A stretch of DNA of 64,000 nucleotides from Pseudomonas sp. B20(2017). GTDB lineage: Bacteria; Pseudomonadota; Gammaproteobacteria; Pseudomonadales; Pseudomonadaceae. The translations under genes and the position numbers were made by a program. The stretch lies in contig NZ_NEJP01000004.1 in assembly GCF_002113125.1 (NCBI RefSeq), positions 291,578 through 355,577 on the forward strand, written 5' to 3'. Shown piece by piece: positions 46,763 through 60,393 of this stretch. The notes beneath the pieces were generated by a model that did not search any database, was not told the origin of the DNA, and worked only from the letters and a program-made list of their open reading frames with translations. Position 1 is the stretch's first letter. Each line of letters starts with the position of its first letter.

Positions 46763-47283
46763 GCCCTATCCGTTTTATCGCCTTGTCGGCATTGTTATTG
46801 ATGCTCGGTGGCTGTGGTGACGGTGACTTCAGTGACCTCGACGCCTACATGAATGAAGTGCGCCTGCGTCCACCGGGCAAGATCGAGCCGACCCCAACCT
46901 TCCGCTCCTACCCGACGTTCACCTACAGCGCCGCCAACCTGCGCAGTCCGTTTTCGCGTCAGCTGCGGGTCGATCTGGCCGGACAGAAACATGGCTCGCG
47001 CGACGTGAAACCCGATCCCAACCGGGTCAAGCAATACCTCGAAGGTTTCAACATCGAGCAGTTCGAAATGGTCGGCACGATTGCCAACGCCTCCGGTTCC
47101 TTCGCTCTGCTGCGAGGCGCGGGCGGGGTCCATCGGCTCAAGGTCGGCGACTATCTGGGGCGCAACGACGGGCGCATCGTCGCCATCAGCGCTTCACAGG
47201 TCGAAGTGGTGGAGATCGTTCCCGATGGCCAGGGCGCCTGGCTTGAGCGGCCGCGCACCATTCCTTTGAAAGAGCATTCATAA
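46759..47283 (+). CDS. pilP: Type IV pilus assembly lipoprotein PilP
   Basis: PilP is an inner-membrane lipoprotein bridging PilN/PilO to the PilQ secretin. The 174-residue precursor has a type II signal with the lipobox LGGC (Cys20) in MSPIRFIALSALLLMLGGCG, then an unstructured linker that binds PilNO, and a C-terminal beta domain (FEMVGTIANASGSFALLRGA, VGDYLGRNDGRI) that contacts PilQ. It overlaps pilO by four bases and is 14 bp before pilQ. Confidence 0.95.
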   Translation: MSPIRFIALSALLLMLGGCGDGDFSDLDAYMNEVRLRPPGKIEPTPTFRSYPTFTYSAANLRSPFSRQLRVDLAGQKHGSRDVKPDPNRVKQYLEGFNIEQFEMVGTIANASGSFALLRGAGGVHRLKVGDYLGRNDGRIVAISASQVEVVEIVPDGQGAWLERPRTIPLKEHS

Positions 47284-47297
47284 GTGGAAGTCGAACA

Positions 47298-49376
47298 ATG
47301 AACAGGATTTTCTCCACCCTCGGTTTCTCGCTATGGATAGCGCTGCTTTCGCCGATGGTACAGGCAGCCAATCTGAAGGCGCTGGACGTCGCGGCACTGC
47401 CGGGCGACCGGGTCGAGTTGAAGCTGTCGTTCGACGGCCCGCCTCCGCAGCCCAAGGGCTACACCACCGACTCGCCGGCACGGATCGCCCTCGATCTGCC
47501 GGGTGTTGCCAATCAGCTGGCGAGCAAGACTCGCGATCTGGGCAGTGGCAATGCCCGCACGGCCACGGTGGTCGAGGCCAATAACCGGACGCGGCTGATC
47601 ATCAGCCTGACGCAACTGGCGCCGTACGACACCCGGGTCGAAGGCAATACGGTGTTTGTGGTGGTCGGGCAGGGCAGCAAAGCCGCTGCCCCGCGTACGG
47701 CCGCGCGTGCACCGCGCGCAGCACCTGTGGCCGCGCCAGTCCGCACGTTTACGCCGACTGCCAGAGCCATTCGTGGCGTGGATTTCGAGCGTGGTACGGC
47801 AGGTGAGGGCAATGTGGTCATCGACTTGTCCGACCCGGCTATCGCCCCGGACATTCAGGAGCACGACGGCAAGATCATCCTCAATTTCGCCCGTACCCAA
47901 TTGCCAGAACCGCTGCGGGTGCGCCTCGACGTCAAGGATTTCGCAACCCCGGTGCAGTTCGTCAATGCCGGTGTCAGCGGTGATCGGGCGACGATCACCG
48001 TCGAACCCAGCGGTACGTTCGAGTATTCCACTTACCAGACCGACAACAAGCTGACCGTCAGCATCCGCCCATTGACCATCGATGACCTGCAAAAGCGCAA
48101 CGCCGACCGCAACAGTTACAACGGCGAAAAGCTCTCGCTCAACTTTCAGGACATCGATGTGCGTTCGGTGCTGCAATTGATCGCCGATTTCACCAACCTC
48201 AATCTGGTGGCCAGCGATACGGTGCAGGGCGGCATTACCTTACGCCTGCAGAACGTGCCGTGGGATCAGGCGCTGGATCTGGTGCTCAAGACCAAAGGCC
48301 TGGACAAGCGCAAGGTCGGCAACGTGTTACTGGTGGCGCCGGCAGATGAGATTGCAGCGCGGGAACGGCAGGAACTGGAGTCGCAGAAACAGATCGCCGA
48401 ACTGGCGCCGTTGCGCCGCGAGCTGCTGCAAGTCAATTACGCCAAGGCTGCGGACATCGCCAAGCTGTTCCAATCGGTCACCAGTGCCGAGGCCAAGGTC
48501 GACGAACGGGGTTCGATCACCGTCGATGAGCGGACCAACAACATCATTGCCTACCAGACCCAGGATCGCCTCGACGAGTTGCGTCGGATCGTGGCGCAGC
48601 TGGATATCCCGGTGCGTCAGGTGATGATCGAGGCGCGGATCGTCGAGGCCAACGTCGATTACGACAAGAGCCTGGGCGTGCGCTGGGGCGGTTCGATTCA
48701 GAACAAGGGCAACTGGAACACTTCCGGGGTCAGCAACGGTTCGTCGACCACCATTGGCACGCCGGGCAGCACCAGCACCAACTCGCCGTTCGTCGACATG
48801 GGCACGGTCAACAACACCTCCGGGATCGGCATCGCGTTCATCACCGACAACGTCTTGCTCGACCTTGAGCTGACCGCGATGGAGAAGACCGGCAACGGCG
48901 AAATCGTCTCGCAGCCCAAGGTCGTTACGTCCGACAAGGAAACCGCGAAGATCCTCAAGGGCACCGAGATTCCGTATCAGGAAGCCAGCTCCAGCGGTGC
49001 TACGTCGGTGTCCTTCAAGGAGGCGTCGCTGTCGCTGGAAGTGACGCCGCAGATCACCCCGGACAACCGCATCATCATGGAGGTGAAGGTCACCAAGGAC
49101 GAACCGGACTACCTGAACAAAGTGCAGGATGTACCGCCGATCAAGAAGAACGAGGTCAATGCCAAGGTGCTGGTGAACGACGGCGAGACCATCGTGATCG
49201 GGGGCGTTTTCTCAAATACTCAAAGCAAGGTTGTAGATAAGGTGCCATTTCTTGGCGATGTGCCGTATCTTGGCCGCCTTTTCCGGCGTGATGTGGTTTC
49301 GGAGAAAAAATCCGAGCTGCTGGTATTTCTCACTCCGCGTATCATGAATAACCAGGCGATTGCTGTGAGTCGTTGA
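47298..49376 (+). CDS. pilQ: Type IV pilus secretin PilQ
   Basis: PilQ forms the outer-membrane channel through which the pilus passes. The 692-residue precursor has a signal peptide ([20 protein letters not shown], then VQA|AN), two AMIN peptidoglycan-binding domains (about 25-115 and 155-260), an STN/N0 domain (about 285-355, [20 protein letters not shown]), an N1 domain (about 370-440), and the secretin core ending in [14 protein letters not shown], with a final [13 protein letters not shown]. The linker around residues 135-150 is Ala/Pro-rich. aroK begins 4 bp after its stop. Confidence 0.96.
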   Translation: MNRIFSTLGFSLWIALLSPMVQAANLKALDVAALPGDRVELKLSFDGPPPQPKGYTTDSPARIALDLPGVANQLASKTRDLGSGNARTATVVEANNRTRLIISLTQLAPYDTRVEGNTVFVVVGQGSKAAAPRTAARAPRAAPVAAPVRTFTPTARAIRGVDFERGTAGEGNVVIDLSDPAIAPDIQEHDGKIILNFARTQLPEPLRVRLDVKDFATPVQFVNAGVSGDRATITVEPSGTFEYSTYQTDNKLTVSIRPLTIDDLQKRNADRNSYNGEKLSLNFQDIDVRSVLQLIADFTNLNLVASDTVQGGITLRLQNVPWDQALDLVLKTKGLDKRKVGNVLLVAPADEIAARERQELESQKQIAELAPLRRELLQVNYAKAADIAKLFQSVTSAEAKVDERGSITVDERTNNIIAYQTQDRLDELRRIVAQLDIPVRQVMIEARIVEANVDYDKSLGVRWGGSIQNKGNWNTSGVSNGSSTTIGTPGSTSTNSPFVDMGTVNNTSGIGIAFITDNVLLDLELTAMEKTGNGEIVSQPKVVTSDKETAKILKGTEIPYQEASSSGATSVSFKEASLSLEVTPQITPDNRIIMEVKVTKDEPDYLNKVQDVPPIKKNEVNAKVLVNDGETIVIGGVFSNTQSKVVDKVPFLGDVPYLGRLFRRDVVSEKKSELLVFLTPRIMNNQAIAVSR

Positions 49377-49380
49377 TTCT

Positions 49381-49899
49381 GTGCGAAATTTGATTCTTGT
49401 AGGACCGATGGGGGCTGGAAAAAGCACCATCGGCCGATTACTGGCCAAAGAGCTGCGCCTGCCGTTCAAGGATTCCGACAAGGAAATTGAACTGCGTACG
49501 GGCGCCAATATCCCGTGGATCTTCGACAAGGAAGGCGAGCCCGGCTTTCGTGACCGTGAGCAGGCGATGATCGCCGAGCTGTGCGCGTTCGACGGCGTGG
49601 TGCTGGCGACCGGCGGCGGCGCAGTGATGCGCGATGCCAACCGCAAGGCCCTGCATGAGGGCGGGCGGGTGGTGTATCTGCACGCCTCCGTCGAGCAGCA
49701 GGTTGGCCGCACTTCTCGCGACCGCAACCGGCCGTTGCTGCGCACCGCCAACCCGGAGAAAACCTTGCGCGATCTGCTGGCGATCCGCGATCCGCTCTAT
49801 CGGGAAATCGCCGATCTGGTGGTGGAAACCGACGAGCGGCCACCGCGCATGGTCGTGCTCGATATTCTCGACCGCCTGGTGCAGCTTCCGCCCCGTTAA
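49381..49899 (+). CDS. aroK: Shikimate kinase
   Basis: AroK phosphorylates shikimate with ATP in the pathway to chorismate and aromatic amino acids. The 172-residue protein starts at GTG 49381 ([20 protein letters not shown]). Walker [10 protein letters not shown] is at 8-16, the shikimate-binding DSD in FKDSDKEIE near residue 34, and the GGGAV loop follows ATGG. It is downstream of pilQ by 4 bp and probably shares its transcript. aroB follows after a 152-bp gap without a recognisable signal. Confidence 0.96.
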   Translation: MRNLILVGPMGAGKSTIGRLLAKELRLPFKDSDKEIELRTGANIPWIFDKEGEPGFRDREQAMIAELCAFDGVVLATGGGAVMRDANRKALHEGGRVVYLHASVEQQVGRTSRDRNRPLLRTANPEKTLRDLLAIRDPLYREIADLVVETDERPPRMVVLDILDRLVQLPPR

Positions 49900-50051
49900 A
49901 GCATCGCTCGAAATGCGCTATCCTCGGCGTCCTGTCACAGCCCGCCGAGGTTGTGGCGGATGGCGTGCGAGCGGCGTCATACCCGCTATAGGCCGCAGAC
50001 AACCAATAATTCAGGGCAGGACGCCTGCTTCCATCTTCACTGTGGGGACAC

Positions 50052-51152
50052 ATGCAGACACTCAAGGTCGACCTAGGCGAGCGCAGCTACCCGATTCACA
50101 TTGGCGAAGGATTACTGGACCAGCCTGAGCTGCTGGCCCCGCATATCCACGGGCGGCAAGTGGCAATCATCTCCAACGAGACCGTTGCGCCGCTCTATCT
50201 TGAACGTCTGACCCGCAGCCTGGCGCAGTTCTCGGTGGTTTCCGTGGTGCTGCCCGACGGCGAAGCCTTCAAGAACTGGGAAACCCTGCAACTGATCTTC
50301 GACGGCCTGCTGACTGCCCGTCATGATCGTCGCACCACGGTGATCGCCCTCGGTGGCGGTGTGATCGGCGACATGGCCGGTTTTGCAGCCGCCTGCTACC
50401 AGCGCGGCGTCGATTTCATCCAGATTCCTACCACGTTGCTGTCCCAGGTCGATTCGTCGGTGGGCGGCAAGACCGGTATCAATCATCCGCTGGGCAAGAA
50501 CATGGTCGGCGCGTTCTATCAGCCGAACGTGGTGCTGATCGATACCGCGTCCCTGAAAACCCTGCCAGCGCGCGAGCTGTCGGCCGGCCTGGCGGAAGTC
50601 ATCAAGTACGGCCTGATCTGCGACGAACCGTTTCTGACCTGGCTCGAAGACAACGTCGACGCCCTGCGTGCACTGGATCAAACGGCCCTGACCTATGCCA
50701 TCGAGCGTTCCTGCGCTGCCAAGGCGGCGGTAGTCGGCGCCGACGAAAAAGAAACCGGCGTACGGGCCACCCTCAATCTCGGCCACACCTTTGGCCACGC
50801 CATCGAAACCCACATGGGCTATGGTGTCTGGTTGCATGGCGAAGCGGTCGCAGCTGGCACCGTGATGGCACTGGAAATGTCCGCGCGCCTCGGCTGGATC
50901 AGCGAGCAGGAGCGTGATCGCGGCATCCGCCTGTTCCAGCGTGCCGGTCTGCCGGTGATCCCGCCGGAAGAGATGACCGAAGCCGATTTTCTTGAACACA
51001 TGGCAATTGACAAAAAAGTGATCGACGGTCGCTTGCGCCTGGTGCTGCTGCGCCGGATGGGCGAAGCGGTGGTGACCGACGATTATCCGAAAGAGGTTCT
51101 ACAGGCCACGCTGGGAGCGGATTATCGCGCTCTGGCTCAGCTTAAAGGTTAA
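50052..51152 (+). CDS. aroB: 3-dehydroquinate synthase
   Basis: AroB cyclises DAHP to 3-dehydroquinate, the second step of the shikimate pathway, using NAD+ and a metal. The 366-residue protein has the conserved [12 protein letters not shown], the nucleotide loop [16 protein letters not shown], the [20 protein letters not shown] block, and zinc ligands in the [11 protein letters not shown] and [10 protein letters not shown] motifs. It starts at ATG 50052. It is part of the conserved aroK-aroB-damX order. Confidence 0.97.
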   Translation: MQTLKVDLGERSYPIHIGEGLLDQPELLAPHIHGRQVAIISNETVAPLYLERLTRSLAQFSVVSVVLPDGEAFKNWETLQLIFDGLLTARHDRRTTVIALGGGVIGDMAGFAAACYQRGVDFIQIPTTLLSQVDSSVGGKTGINHPLGKNMVGAFYQPNVVLIDTASLKTLPARELSAGLAEVIKYGLICDEPFLTWLEDNVDALRALDQTALTYAIERSCAAKAAVVGADEKETGVRATLNLGHTFGHAIETHMGYGVWLHGEAVAAGTVMALEMSARLGWISEQERDRGIRLFQRAGLPVIPPEEMTEADFLEHMAIDKKVIDGRLRLVLLRRMGEAVVTDDYPKEVLQATLGADYRALAQLKG

Positions 51153-51162
51153 TAAGATTCCG

Positions 51163-52770
51163 ATGACTAGTTTGCATGCCGACGAGGCGTTCCTCGGCCA
51201 TTTCCAGTTAAGTCACGACCCTTTCGCGCCGCGGGTGCCGGGCTTCAAATTCTTCCCGGCCCAGCGCAAGCCGGTGCTGGGTCAGCTGCACCATCTGGCG
51301 CGTTACAGCCAGTTGCTGCTGGTGGTCACCGGCCCGCAGGGCAGCGGCAAGACCCTGCTGCGTCAGGCGCTGGTGGCCAGCACCAACAAGCAATCGGTGC
51401 AGAGCGTCGTCGTTTCCGCCCGTGGCGCCGGCGATGCAGCCGGTGTGCTGCGCCAGATCGCCCAGGCGCTGGACGTGACCCAGGCCGAAGTCGGGGCGAT
51501 CCTTGATCAGGTCGTGCAGCTCGCGCTGACCGGTCAAGAAGTCTATCTGCTGGTGGACGATGCCGAGCAGCTCGACGAGTCCGCGCTTGAAGCCCTGATG
51601 GCACTGGGCGCGGGTGCGCCGGAAGGCCGCCCGCACGTGTTCCTGTTCGGTGAGTCGTCGCTGATCGCGCAGCTCGAGGCCTTGCACCTCGAGGAAGAGC
51701 GCTTCCACGTCATCGAATTGCAGCCGTACACCGAAGAAGAAACCCGCGAGTATCTCGACCAGCGGCTCGAAGGCGCCGGCCGGGGTGTCGAACTTTTCAC
51801 CGCGGATCAGATCTCTGATATTCACGAAAGCTCCGAGGGTTGGCCGGGCAACATCAACCAGGTCGCTCGCGATGCTCTGATCGAAGTCATGATTGCCAGC
51901 CGCTCTGCGGTCAAGCGTCCAAGTATGGGGTTCAACATGCCGAAGAAACACGTATTGGCGATTTCCGCCGTCGTTGTGGTCGCGGTCGCTGCCGCCTGGC
52001 TGATGCCGGGTCGCAACAAGGCACCGACCACCGGTGCACCGGCCAATGAGCAGGCACAGCTGCCATTGGGCCAGGGCACGCCGCAGGCGGGTGGCGCACC
52101 GTCCGTCGAATTCAACGGCAATACACAGCCGATGCCGCTGCCGCTGGTCGGCAACTCGCAACCGGTGATGCGCGGTCCGCTGGCTGAAGCGGCGGGTGGT
52201 ATCACTGAAGGCGACGACGGCGTGCCGGTTGAAGGCTCCAGCAACACGCCACCGACCGTGACCACCACCGCGCCCCCGGCGGGCGTTCAGGCCGGCCCAG
52301 CGCCGACCCCGGTTCCGGTTCCAGTTCCGGCAGCGAAGCCGACCCCGGCGCCGACCCAGGTCGCTACCGCCAAGCCTGCGCCTGCTCCGGCAGCTCCAGC
52401 AGCGAAACCCGCTCCGGCACCTGCCAAGCCTGTTGCCGCCGCGAAACCTGCCGAGAAGCCGGTCACCGTCGCCAAGGCTGCCGGTGGCAGCTGGTACGCC
52501 GGTCAGCCGACCAGCAACTACGTGGTGCAGATCCTCGGCACCAGCTCCGAAGCGACCGCGCAAAACTTCGTCAAGGAGCAGGGCGGCGAGTACCGTTATT
52601 TCAAGAAAGTCCTCAACGGCAAGCCTCTCTACGTGATCACCTACGGCAACTTCGCCAATCGTGATGCAGCCGTTTCTGCCATCAAGGCCTTGCCAGCGAA
52701 GGTTCAGGCTGGTAAACCTTGGCCTCGCACTGTCGCCAGCGTCCAACAGGAACTGGCAACAACTCGCTGA
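51163..52770 (+). CDS. DamX-like AAA ATPase / SPOR-domain membrane protein
   Basis: A 535-residue modular protein. The N-terminal AAA domain (about 1-255), of the GspA/ExeA type, has Walker A GPQGSGKT at 57-64 and a Walker B YLLVDDAEQL near 126-135. A membrane helix follows at about 262-282 (HVLAISAVVVVAVAAAWLMP), then a long Pro/Ala-rich periplasmic linker (about 290-450, PVPVPVPAAKPTPAPTQVAT), and a C-terminal SPOR domain (about 455-530, YVVQILGTSSEATAQNFVKE) that targets septal peptidoglycan. The order aroK-aroB-damX is conserved in Gammaproteobacteria. It starts 10 bp after aroB. Confidence 0.92.
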   Translation: MTSLHADEAFLGHFQLSHDPFAPRVPGFKFFPAQRKPVLGQLHHLARYSQLLLVVTGPQGSGKTLLRQALVASTNKQSVQSVVVSARGAGDAAGVLRQIAQALDVTQAEVGAILDQVVQLALTGQEVYLLVDDAEQLDESALEALMALGAGAPEGRPHVFLFGESSLIAQLEALHLEEERFHVIELQPYTEEETREYLDQRLEGAGRGVELFTADQISDIHESSEGWPGNINQVARDALIEVMIASRSAVKRPSMGFNMPKKHVLAISAVVVVAVAAAWLMPGRNKAPTTGAPANEQAQLPLGQGTPQAGGAPSVEFNGNTQPMPLPLVGNSQPVMRGPLAEAAGGITEGDDGVPVEGSSNTPPTVTTTAPPAGVQAGPAPTPVPVPVPAAKPTPAPTQVATAKPAPAPAAPAAKPAPAPAKPVAAAKPAEKPVTVAKAAGGSWYAGQPTSNYVVQILGTSSEATAQNFVKEQGGEYRYFKKVLNGKPLYVITYGNFANRDAAVSAIKALPAKVQAGKPWPRTVASVQQELATTR

Positions 52771-52776
52771 AGATTC

Positions 52777-52797
52777 GGCGGCCTTACCCAGGCCGCC
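52777..52797 (+). terminator. Possible weak terminator after the DamX-like gene
   Basis: GGCGGCCT (52777-52784), TACCC loop, AGGCCGCC (52790-52797), followed by TCTCC. It is a perfect 8-bp stem 6 bp after the stop codon, but it has no real T-run. Confidence 0.55.
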
Positions 52798-52981
52798 TCT
52801 CCAAGCACCTCAAAATTTCTACAAGTGCGCGCTTCCTTTCAGGTCGCGTGCCTTGTGGTGTCTGCGTCACAGTAGTCTTTGAGTCGTTGCGGTCAAAATT
52901 AAAAAAGTTTTGACTAGCACAGCAGATCGCTTTAAACCTTTCACAAATGCGACATGAATTTGCGACATTTCGTCGTCAAAT

Positions 52982-53010
52982 TTGTGAGCCTCTGTGTCGC
53001 TGTGTACAAT
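52982..53010 (+). promoter_or_regulatory. gltB: Sigma-70 promoter of gltBD
   Basis: TTGTGA at 52982-52987 and TACAAT at 53005-53010 are separated by exactly 17 bp. The expected start near 53017 leaves a leader of about 100 nt before ATG 53120. The rest of the 349-bp gap (52771-53119) is AT-rich upstream of the -35 (for example around 52898-52910) and holds no gene. Confidence 0.75.
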
Positions 53011-53119
53011 GACCACCCTTTTGCCCCCGCAAAGCCGGCGTACGTTCGGCGCGGCAAGCAAGTGGTTGAATTGAAAAGAAATTTGCCTCGACAAGAGGCA
53101 GCCTGGTGAGAAAGTGTCT

Positions 53120-56100
53120 ATGAAAGCAGGTCTGTACCAACCAGATGAATTCAAGGATAACTGCGGTTTCGGCCTGATAGCCCATATGCAGGGCGAGCCC
53201 AGTCATACCCTTTTGCAAACGGCCATCGAGGCCCTGACCTGCATGACCCACCGCGGTGGGATTAATGCCGACGGCAAGACCGGTGACGGTTGCGGTCTGC
53301 TGATTCAAAAGCCCGACGCGTTCCTGCGTGCCATTGCCCAGGAAACCTTCAGCGTCGAGCTGCCCAAGCAATATGCCGTGGGCATGGTCTTCTTCAATCA
53401 GGATCCGGCCAAGGCCGAAGCCGCTCGCGAGAACATGAACCGCGAGATCCTGGCCGAAGGCCTCCAACTGATCGGCTGGCGCAAAGTACCGATCGACACC
53501 AGCGTCCTCGGCCGCCTGGCCCTTGAGCGCCTGCCGCAGATCGAGCAGGTGTACATCGGTGGCGAAGGCCTGAGCGATCAGGACATGGCGGTCAAGCTGT
53601 TCAGCGCCCGTCGTCGCTCGTCCGTGGCCAACGCCGCCGACACCGACCACTACATCTGCAGCTTTTCCCACAAGACCATCATCTATAAAGGCCTGATGAT
53701 GCCGGCCGACCTGGCCGCGTTCTATCCGGACCTGGGTGACCAGCGCCTGCAAACCGCGATCTGCGTGTTCCACCAGCGCTTCTCCACCAACACCTTGCCG
53801 AAATGGCCGCTGGCCCAGCCATTCCGCTTCCTCGCCCACAACGGCGAGATCAACACCATCACCGGCAACCGCAACTGGGCCCAGGCCCGTCGCACCAAGT
53901 TCACCAACGATCTGATGGATCTGGAAGAACTCGGCCCGCTGGTCAACCGTGTCGGTTCCGACTCCTCGAGCATGGACAACATGCTCGAACTGATGGTCAC
54001 CGGCGGCATCGACCTGTTCCGTGGCGTGCGGATGATCATTCCGCCAGCGTGGCAGAACGTCGAAACCATGGACCCGGATCTGCGTGCGTTCTACGAGTAC
54101 AACTCGATGCACATGGAGCCGTGGGACGGCCCGGCCGGCGTGGTAATGACCGACGGTCGCTACGCGGTGTGCCTGCTCGACCGTAACGGTCTGCGCCCGG
54201 CGCGCTGGGTCACCACCAAGAACGGTTTCATCACCCTCGCGTCGGAAATCGGCGTGTGGGACTACAAGCCTGAAGACGTGATTGCCAAAGGCCGTGTCGG
54301 CCCGGGCCAGATCTTCGCCGTGGACACCGAAACCGGTCAGATCCTCGACACCGACGCGATCGACAACCGTCTCAAATCCCGTCATCCGTACAAGCAATGG
54401 CTGCGCAAGAATGCCCTGCGCATCCAGGCGACCATGGAAGACAACGACCACGGTTCGGCTTTCTACGACGTCGATCAGCTCAAGCAGTACATGAAGATGT
54501 ATCAGGTCACGTTCGAAGAGCGCGATCAGGTACTGCGTCCGCTCGGCGAGCAAGGCTACGAAGCTGTCGGCTCGATGGGCGACGACACGCCGATGGCCGT
54601 GCTGTCCCAGCGCGTGCGTACGCCGTACGACTATTTCCGTCAGCAGTTCGCGCAGGTGACCAACCCGCCGATCGACCCGCTGCGTGAAGCGATCGTGATG
54701 TCGCTGGAAATCTGCCTCGGTGCCGAGCGCAATATTTTCCAGGAATCGCCGGAACACGCTTCGCGCGTGATCCTCAGCTCTCCGGTCATTTCCCCGGCCA
54801 AGTGGCGTTCGCTGATGAACCTCGACCGCCCGGGTTTCGAGCGGCAGATCATTGACCTCAACTACGACGAAAGCGTCGGCCTCGAAGCGGCGATCCGCAA
54901 CGTCGCCGATCAGGCTGAAGAAGCCGTGCGTGCCGGTCGTACCCAGATCGTACTGAGCGACCGCCATATCGCTCCGGGCAAACTGCCGATCCACGCTTCG
55001 CTGGCCACCGGCGCGGTACACCACCGCCTGACCGAAAAAGGCCTGCGCTGCGACTCCAACATCCTGGTTGAAACCGCCACCGCACGGGATCCGCACCACT
55101 TTGCGGTGCTGATCGGCTTCGGCGCCTCGGCGGTCTATCCGTTCCTGGCCTACGAAGTGCTGGGCGACCTGATCCGTACCGGTGAAGTGCTGGGCGACCT
55201 CTACGAGGTGTTCAAGAACTACCGCAAAGGCATCACCAAAGGTCTGTTGAAGATCCTGTCGAAGATGGGCATCTCGACCATCGCATCCTATCGCGGTGCG
55301 CAGCTGTTTGAAGCCATCGGTCTGTCCGAGGAAGTTTGCGAGCTGAGCTTCCGTGGCGTGCCGAGCCGCATCAAGGGTGCGCGTTTCGTCGACATCGAAG
55401 CCGAGCAGAAAGCACTGGCCACCGAAGCCTGGAGTCCGCGCAAGCCGATCCAGCAGGGCGGTCTGCTGAAGTTCGTCCACGGTGGCGAATATCACGCGTA
55501 CAACCCGGACGTGGTCAACACCCTGCAAGCCGCCGTGCAGCAGGGCGACTACGCCAAATTCAAGGAATACACCTCGCTGGTGGACAATCGTCCGGTGTCG
55601 ATGATCCGCGACCTGTTCAAGGTCAAGACCCTCGACACGCCGCTGGACATCAGTGAAGTCGAGCCGCTGGAATCGGTGCTCAAGCGCTTCGACTCCGCGG
55701 GTATCTCGCTGGGCGCCCTGTCGCCGGAAGCTCACGAAGCCCTGGCCGAAGCCATGAACCGCCTCGGTGCGCGTTCCAACTCCGGCGAAGGCGGCGAAGA
55801 CCCGGCGCGCTACGGCACCATCAAGAGCTCGAAAATCAAGCAGGTTGCGACCGGCCGTTTCGGGGTGACCCCGGAATACCTGGTCAACGCCGAAGTGCTG
55901 CAGATCAAGGTCGCCCAAGGCGCCAAGCCGGGCGAGGGCGGGCAACTGCCGGGCGGTAAAGTGAACGGGCTGATCGCCAAACTGCGTTACGCAGTGCCGG
56001 GCGTGACCCTGATTTCGCCACCGCCGCACCACGACATCTATTCGATCGAAGACTTGTCGCAGCTGATCTTCGACCTGAAACAGGTCAACCCGAAGGCACT

Positions 56101-57565
56101 GGTTTCGGTGAAGCTTGTGGCTGAAGCGGGCGTCGGCACCATCGCCGCCGGTGTGGCCAAGGCCTATGCGGACTTGATCACCATCTCCGGCTACGACGGC
56201 GGCACCGGTGCCTCGCCGCTGACTTCGATCAAATACGCCGGTGCGCCGTGGGAACTCGGCCTTGCCGAAACCCACCAGACCCTGCGCGGGAACGACCTGC
56301 GCGGCAAGGTCCGGGTCCAGACCGACGGCGGCCTGAAAACCGGTCTCGACGTGATCAAGGCAGCGATTCTCGGCGCCGAGAGCTTTGGCTTCGGCACCGC
56401 GCCGATGATCGCGCTGGGCTGCAAATACCTGCGTATCTGCCACCTGAACAACTGCGCCACCGGCGTCGCGACCCAGAACGAGAAGTTGCGCAAGGATCAC
56501 TACATCGGCACCGTCGACATGGTGGTGAACTTCTTCACCTACGTCGCCGAAGAAACCCGTGAGTGGCTGGCCAAGCTGGGCGTGCGTTCCCTCGAGGAGC
56601 TGATCGGCCGTACCGATCTGCTGGAAGTCCTCGAAGGCCAGACCGCCAAGCAGCATCACCTGGATCTGACCCCGCTGCTGGGCAGCGATCACATCCCGGC
56701 GGACAAGCCTCAGTTCTGCGGCGTCGAGCGCAACCCGCCATTCGACCAGGGCCTGCTGGCCGAGAAAATGGTCGAGATGGCGACGTCGGCGATCAACGAC
56801 CTCAGCGGCGCCGAGTTCGATCTGGATATCTGCAACTGCGACCGTTCGATCGGCGCACGGATCTCCGGCGAAATCGCGCGCAAGCATGGCAATCAGGGCA
56901 TGGCGAAAGCGCCGATCACCTTTCGATTCAAGGGCACTGCAGGTCAGAGCTTCGGGGTGTGGAACGCCGGCGGTCTGAACATGTACCTGGAAGGCGACGC
57001 CAACGACTACGTCGGCAAAGGCATGACCGGTGGCAAGCTGACCATCGTGCCGCCGAAGGGCAGCGTTTATAAGACTCAAGAAAGCGCCATCATCGGCAAC
57101 ACCTGCCTGTACGGCGCCACGGGCGGCAAGCTGTTCGCCGCCGGCACCGCAGGCGAGCGTTTCGCCGTGCGCAACTCCGGTGCCCACACGGTCGTGGAAG
57201 GCACCGGCGATCACTGCTGTGAGTACATGACCGGTGGTTTTGTCTGCGTTCTGGGCAAGACCGGTTACAACTTCGGCTCCGGCATGACCGGCGGTTTCGC
57301 CTACGTGCTCGACCAGGACAACACCTTCGTTGACCGGGTCAACCACGAACTGGTGGAAATCCAGCGGATCAGCGGCGAGGCGATGGAAGCCTATCGCAGC
57401 CACCTGCAGAACGTGCTGAACGAGTACGTCGCGGAAACCGACAGCGAGTGGGGTCGTGAACTCGCCGAGAACCTCGATGACTACCTGCGTCGTTTCTGGC
57501 TGGTCAAGCCGAAGGCTGCCAACCTGAAGTCGTTGCTTTCCAGCACCCGTGCCAACCCGCAGTGA
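53120..57565 (+). CDS. gltB: Glutamate synthase (NADPH) large subunit
   Basis: GltB makes two glutamates from glutamine and 2-oxoglutarate, the main ammonia assimilation route with glutamine synthetase. ATG 53120 gives 1481 residues; GTG 53114 would add two. The N-terminal amidotransferase nucleophile is Cys15 ([14 protein letters not shown]), normally exposed by cleavage of a short propeptide. The central region links to the FMN-binding synthase domain ([36 protein letters not shown]), with 3Fe-4S cysteines in [12 protein letters not shown]. The C-terminal GXGXG beta-helix follows ([20 protein letters not shown]). gltD is 33 bp downstream. Confidence 0.97.
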   Translation: MKAGLYQPDEFKDNCGFGLIAHMQGEPSHTLLQTAIEALTCMTHRGGINADGKTGDGCGLLIQKPDAFLRAIAQETFSVELPKQYAVGMVFFNQDPAKAEAARENMNREILAEGLQLIGWRKVPIDTSVLGRLALERLPQIEQVYIGGEGLSDQDMAVKLFSARRRSSVANAADTDHYICSFSHKTIIYKGLMMPADLAAFYPDLGDQRLQTAICVFHQRFSTNTLPKWPLAQPFRFLAHNGEINTITGNRNWAQARRTKFTNDLMDLEELGPLVNRVGSDSSSMDNMLELMVTGGIDLFRGVRMIIPPAWQNVETMDPDLRAFYEYNSMHMEPWDGPAGVVMTDGRYAVCLLDRNGLRPARWVTTKNGFITLASEIGVWDYKPEDVIAKGRVGPGQIFAVDTETGQILDTDAIDNRLKSRHPYKQWLRKNALRIQATMEDNDHGSAFYDVDQLKQYMKMYQVTFEERDQVLRPLGEQGYEAVGSMGDDTPMAVLSQRVRTPYDYFRQQFAQVTNPPIDPLREAIVMSLEICLGAERNIFQESPEHASRVILSSPVISPAKWRSLMNLDRPGFERQIIDLNYDESVGLEAAIRNVADQAEEAVRAGRTQIVLSDRHIAPGKLPIHASLATGAVHHRLTEKGLRCDSNILVETATARDPHHFAVLIGFGASAVYPFLAYEVLGDLIRTGEVLGDLYEVFKNYRKGITKGLLKILSKMGISTIASYRGAQLFEAIGLSEEVCELSFRGVPSRIKGARFVDIEAEQKALATEAWSPRKPIQQGGLLKFVHGGEYHAYNPDVVNTLQAAVQQGDYAKFKEYTSLVDNRPVSMIRDLFKVKTLDTPLDISEVEPLESVLKRFDSAGISLGALSPEAHEALAEAMNRLGARSNSGEGGEDPARYGTIKSSKIKQVATGRFGVTPEYLVNAEVLQIKVAQGAKPGEGGQLPGGKVNGLIAKLRYAVPGVTLISPPPHHDIYSIEDLSQLIFDLKQVNPKALVSVKLVAEAGVGTIAAGVAKAYADLITISGYDGGTGASPLTSIKYAGAPWELGLAETHQTLRGNDLRGKVRVQTDGGLKTGLDVIKAAILGAESFGFGTAPMIALGCKYLRICHLNNCATGVATQNEKLRKDHYIGTVDMVVNFFTYVAEETREWLAKLGVRSLEELIGRTDLLEVLEGQTAKQHHLDLTPLLGSDHIPADKPQFCGVERNPPFDQGLLAEKMVEMATSAINDLSGAEFDLDICNCDRSIGARISGEIARKHGNQGMAKAPITFRFKGTAGQSFGVWNAGGLNMYLEGDANDYVGKGMTGGKLTIVPPKGSVYKTQESAIIGNTCLYGATGGKLFAAGTAGERFAVRNSGAHTVVEGTGDHCCEYMTGGFVCVLGKTGYNFGSGMTGGFAYVLDQDNTFVDRVNHELVEIQRISGEAMEAYRSHLQNVLNEYVAETDSEWGRELAENLDDYLRRFWLVKPKAANLKSLLSSTRANPQ

Positions 57566-59017
<1,452 letters not shown>

Positions 59018-59046
59018 CCCCGGATCCCGAGCCAAAAGCAATAACC

Positions 59047-59138
59047 CTGTGGGAGCGAGCTTGCTCGCGAAAGCGGCCTGTCAGTCAACTTCAATGTTGG
59101 ATGTACAGGCCTATTCGCGAGCAAGCTCGCTCCCACAG
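59047..59138. repeat. REPIN (long-loop class) after gltD
   Basis: Arms CTGTGGGAGCGAGCTTGCTC... (from 59047) and TTCGCGAGCAAGCTCGCTCC... ending CACAG at 59138. The spacer TCAGTCAACTTCAATGTTGG is nearly identical to that of the copy at 29154-29259. Confidence 0.93.
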
Positions 59139-59270
59139 TTGTTTCTCGCTGTTGCTGATGCCCCGTATTTATTGCGACAAATTGACCCGATAGACAAAAG
59201 GCTGACCTGCATCCGTGCCTTTTGCGTCGCGCTCTGAGAAAATGCCCGCACTTTTTTTCCGGATGCCGAC

Positions 59271-60338
59271 ATGACTGCCCTGAAGAACGACCGTTTCCTC
59301 CGCGCCCTGCTCAAGCAACCCGTAGACGTCACCCCTGTGTGGATGATGCGCCAGGCCGGCCGCTACCTGCCGGAATACCGCGCCAGTCGCGCCCAGGCCG
59401 GTGATTTCATGAGCCTGTGCATGAATCCGGAATTCGCCTGCGAAGTCACGCTGCAACCCCTCGACCGCTATCCGCAACTGGACGCGGCGATCCTGTTCTC
59501 CGACATCCTCACCATTCCCGATGCCATGGGCCAGGGCCTGTACTTCGAGACCGGTGAAGGTCCGCGCTTCAAGAAAGTCGTCAGCACCCTGGCCGACATC
59601 GAAGCCCTGCCGATCCCGGATCCGCACAAAGACCTCGGCTACGTGATGGACGCGGTCAGCACCATCCGCCGCGAACTGAACGGCCGCGTGCCGCTGATCG
59701 GTTTCTCCGGCAGCCCGTGGACCCTCGCCACCTACATGGTCGAAGGCGGCTCGTCGAAAGACTTCCGCAAGACCAAGGCGATGCTCTACGACAACCCGCA
59801 AGCCATGCACCTGCTGCTCGACAAGCTGGCGCAATCGGTGACGTCGTACCTGAACGGCCAGATCCAGGCAGGCGCCCAAGCGGTGCAGATCTTCGATACC
59901 TGGGGCGGCAACCTGTCGGCGGCGGCGTATCAGGAATTCTCCCTGGCCTACATGAAGAAAATCGTCAGCGGCCTGATCCGCGAGCACGACGGTCGCAAAG
60001 TACCGGTGATTCTGTTCACCAAGAACGGCGGCCTGTGGCTGGAAAGCATCGCCGACGCTGGCGCCGACGCATTGGGCCTGGACTGGACCTGCGACATCGG
60101 CAACGCCCGTGCCCGCGTCGGTGACAAGGTCGCGCTGCAAGGCAACATGGACCCGACCGTGCTCTACGCCAAACCTGAAGCGATCCGCACTGAAGTCGGG
60201 CGCATCCTCGCCAGCTACGGCAAGGGCAGCGGCCACGTGTTCAACCTCGGCCACGGCATCACGCCGGAAGTTGATCCTGAACATGCGGGCGCGTTCCTGC
60301 GAGCGGTGCACGAGTTGTCGGCGCAGTATCACGAGTGA
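59271..60338 (+). CDS. hemE: Uroporphyrinogen decarboxylase
   Basis: HemE converts uroporphyrinogen III to coproporphyrinogen III in haem synthesis. The 355-residue protein has the N-terminal signature [20 protein letters not shown] (the Arg residues bind substrate carboxylates) and the second signature [17 protein letters not shown]. The conserved Asp of the active site lies in [14 protein letters not shown]. It has its own 253-bp upstream region after the gltBD REPIN and ends at a strong bidirectional terminator. Confidence 0.97.
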   Translation: MTALKNDRFLRALLKQPVDVTPVWMMRQAGRYLPEYRASRAQAGDFMSLCMNPEFACEVTLQPLDRYPQLDAAILFSDILTIPDAMGQGLYFETGEGPRFKKVVSTLADIEALPIPDPHKDLGYVMDAVSTIRRELNGRVPLIGFSGSPWTLATYMVEGGSSKDFRKTKAMLYDNPQAMHLLLDKLAQSVTSYLNGQIQAGAQAVQIFDTWGGNLSAAAYQEFSLAYMKKIVSGLIREHDGRKVPVILFTKNGGLWLESIADAGADALGLDWTCDIGNARARVGDKVALQGNMDPTVLYAKPEAIRTEVGRILASYGKGSGHVFNLGHGITPEVDPEHAGAFLRAVHELSAQYHE

Positions 60339-60350
60339 TCTTTGCCCCAT

Positions 60351-60382
60351 AAAAAACGCCCGGCTTATGCCGGGCGTTTTTT
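60351..60382. terminator. Bidirectional intrinsic terminator between hemE and the MFS gene
   Basis: AAAAAACGCCCGGC, TTAT loop, GCCGGGCGTTTTTT: a perfect 14-bp stem with A/T tracts on both sides. It serves the convergent hemE and MFS genes. Confidence 0.97.
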
Positions 60383-60393
60383 ATGGGCGTGAA

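Noticed and set aside
52976..57403. 1475-codon open frame on the minus strand opposite gltB
   Set aside because: It lies fully antisense to gltB, which has all catalytic motifs. Long antisense frames are common in GC-rich genes, and this one has no recognisable domains.
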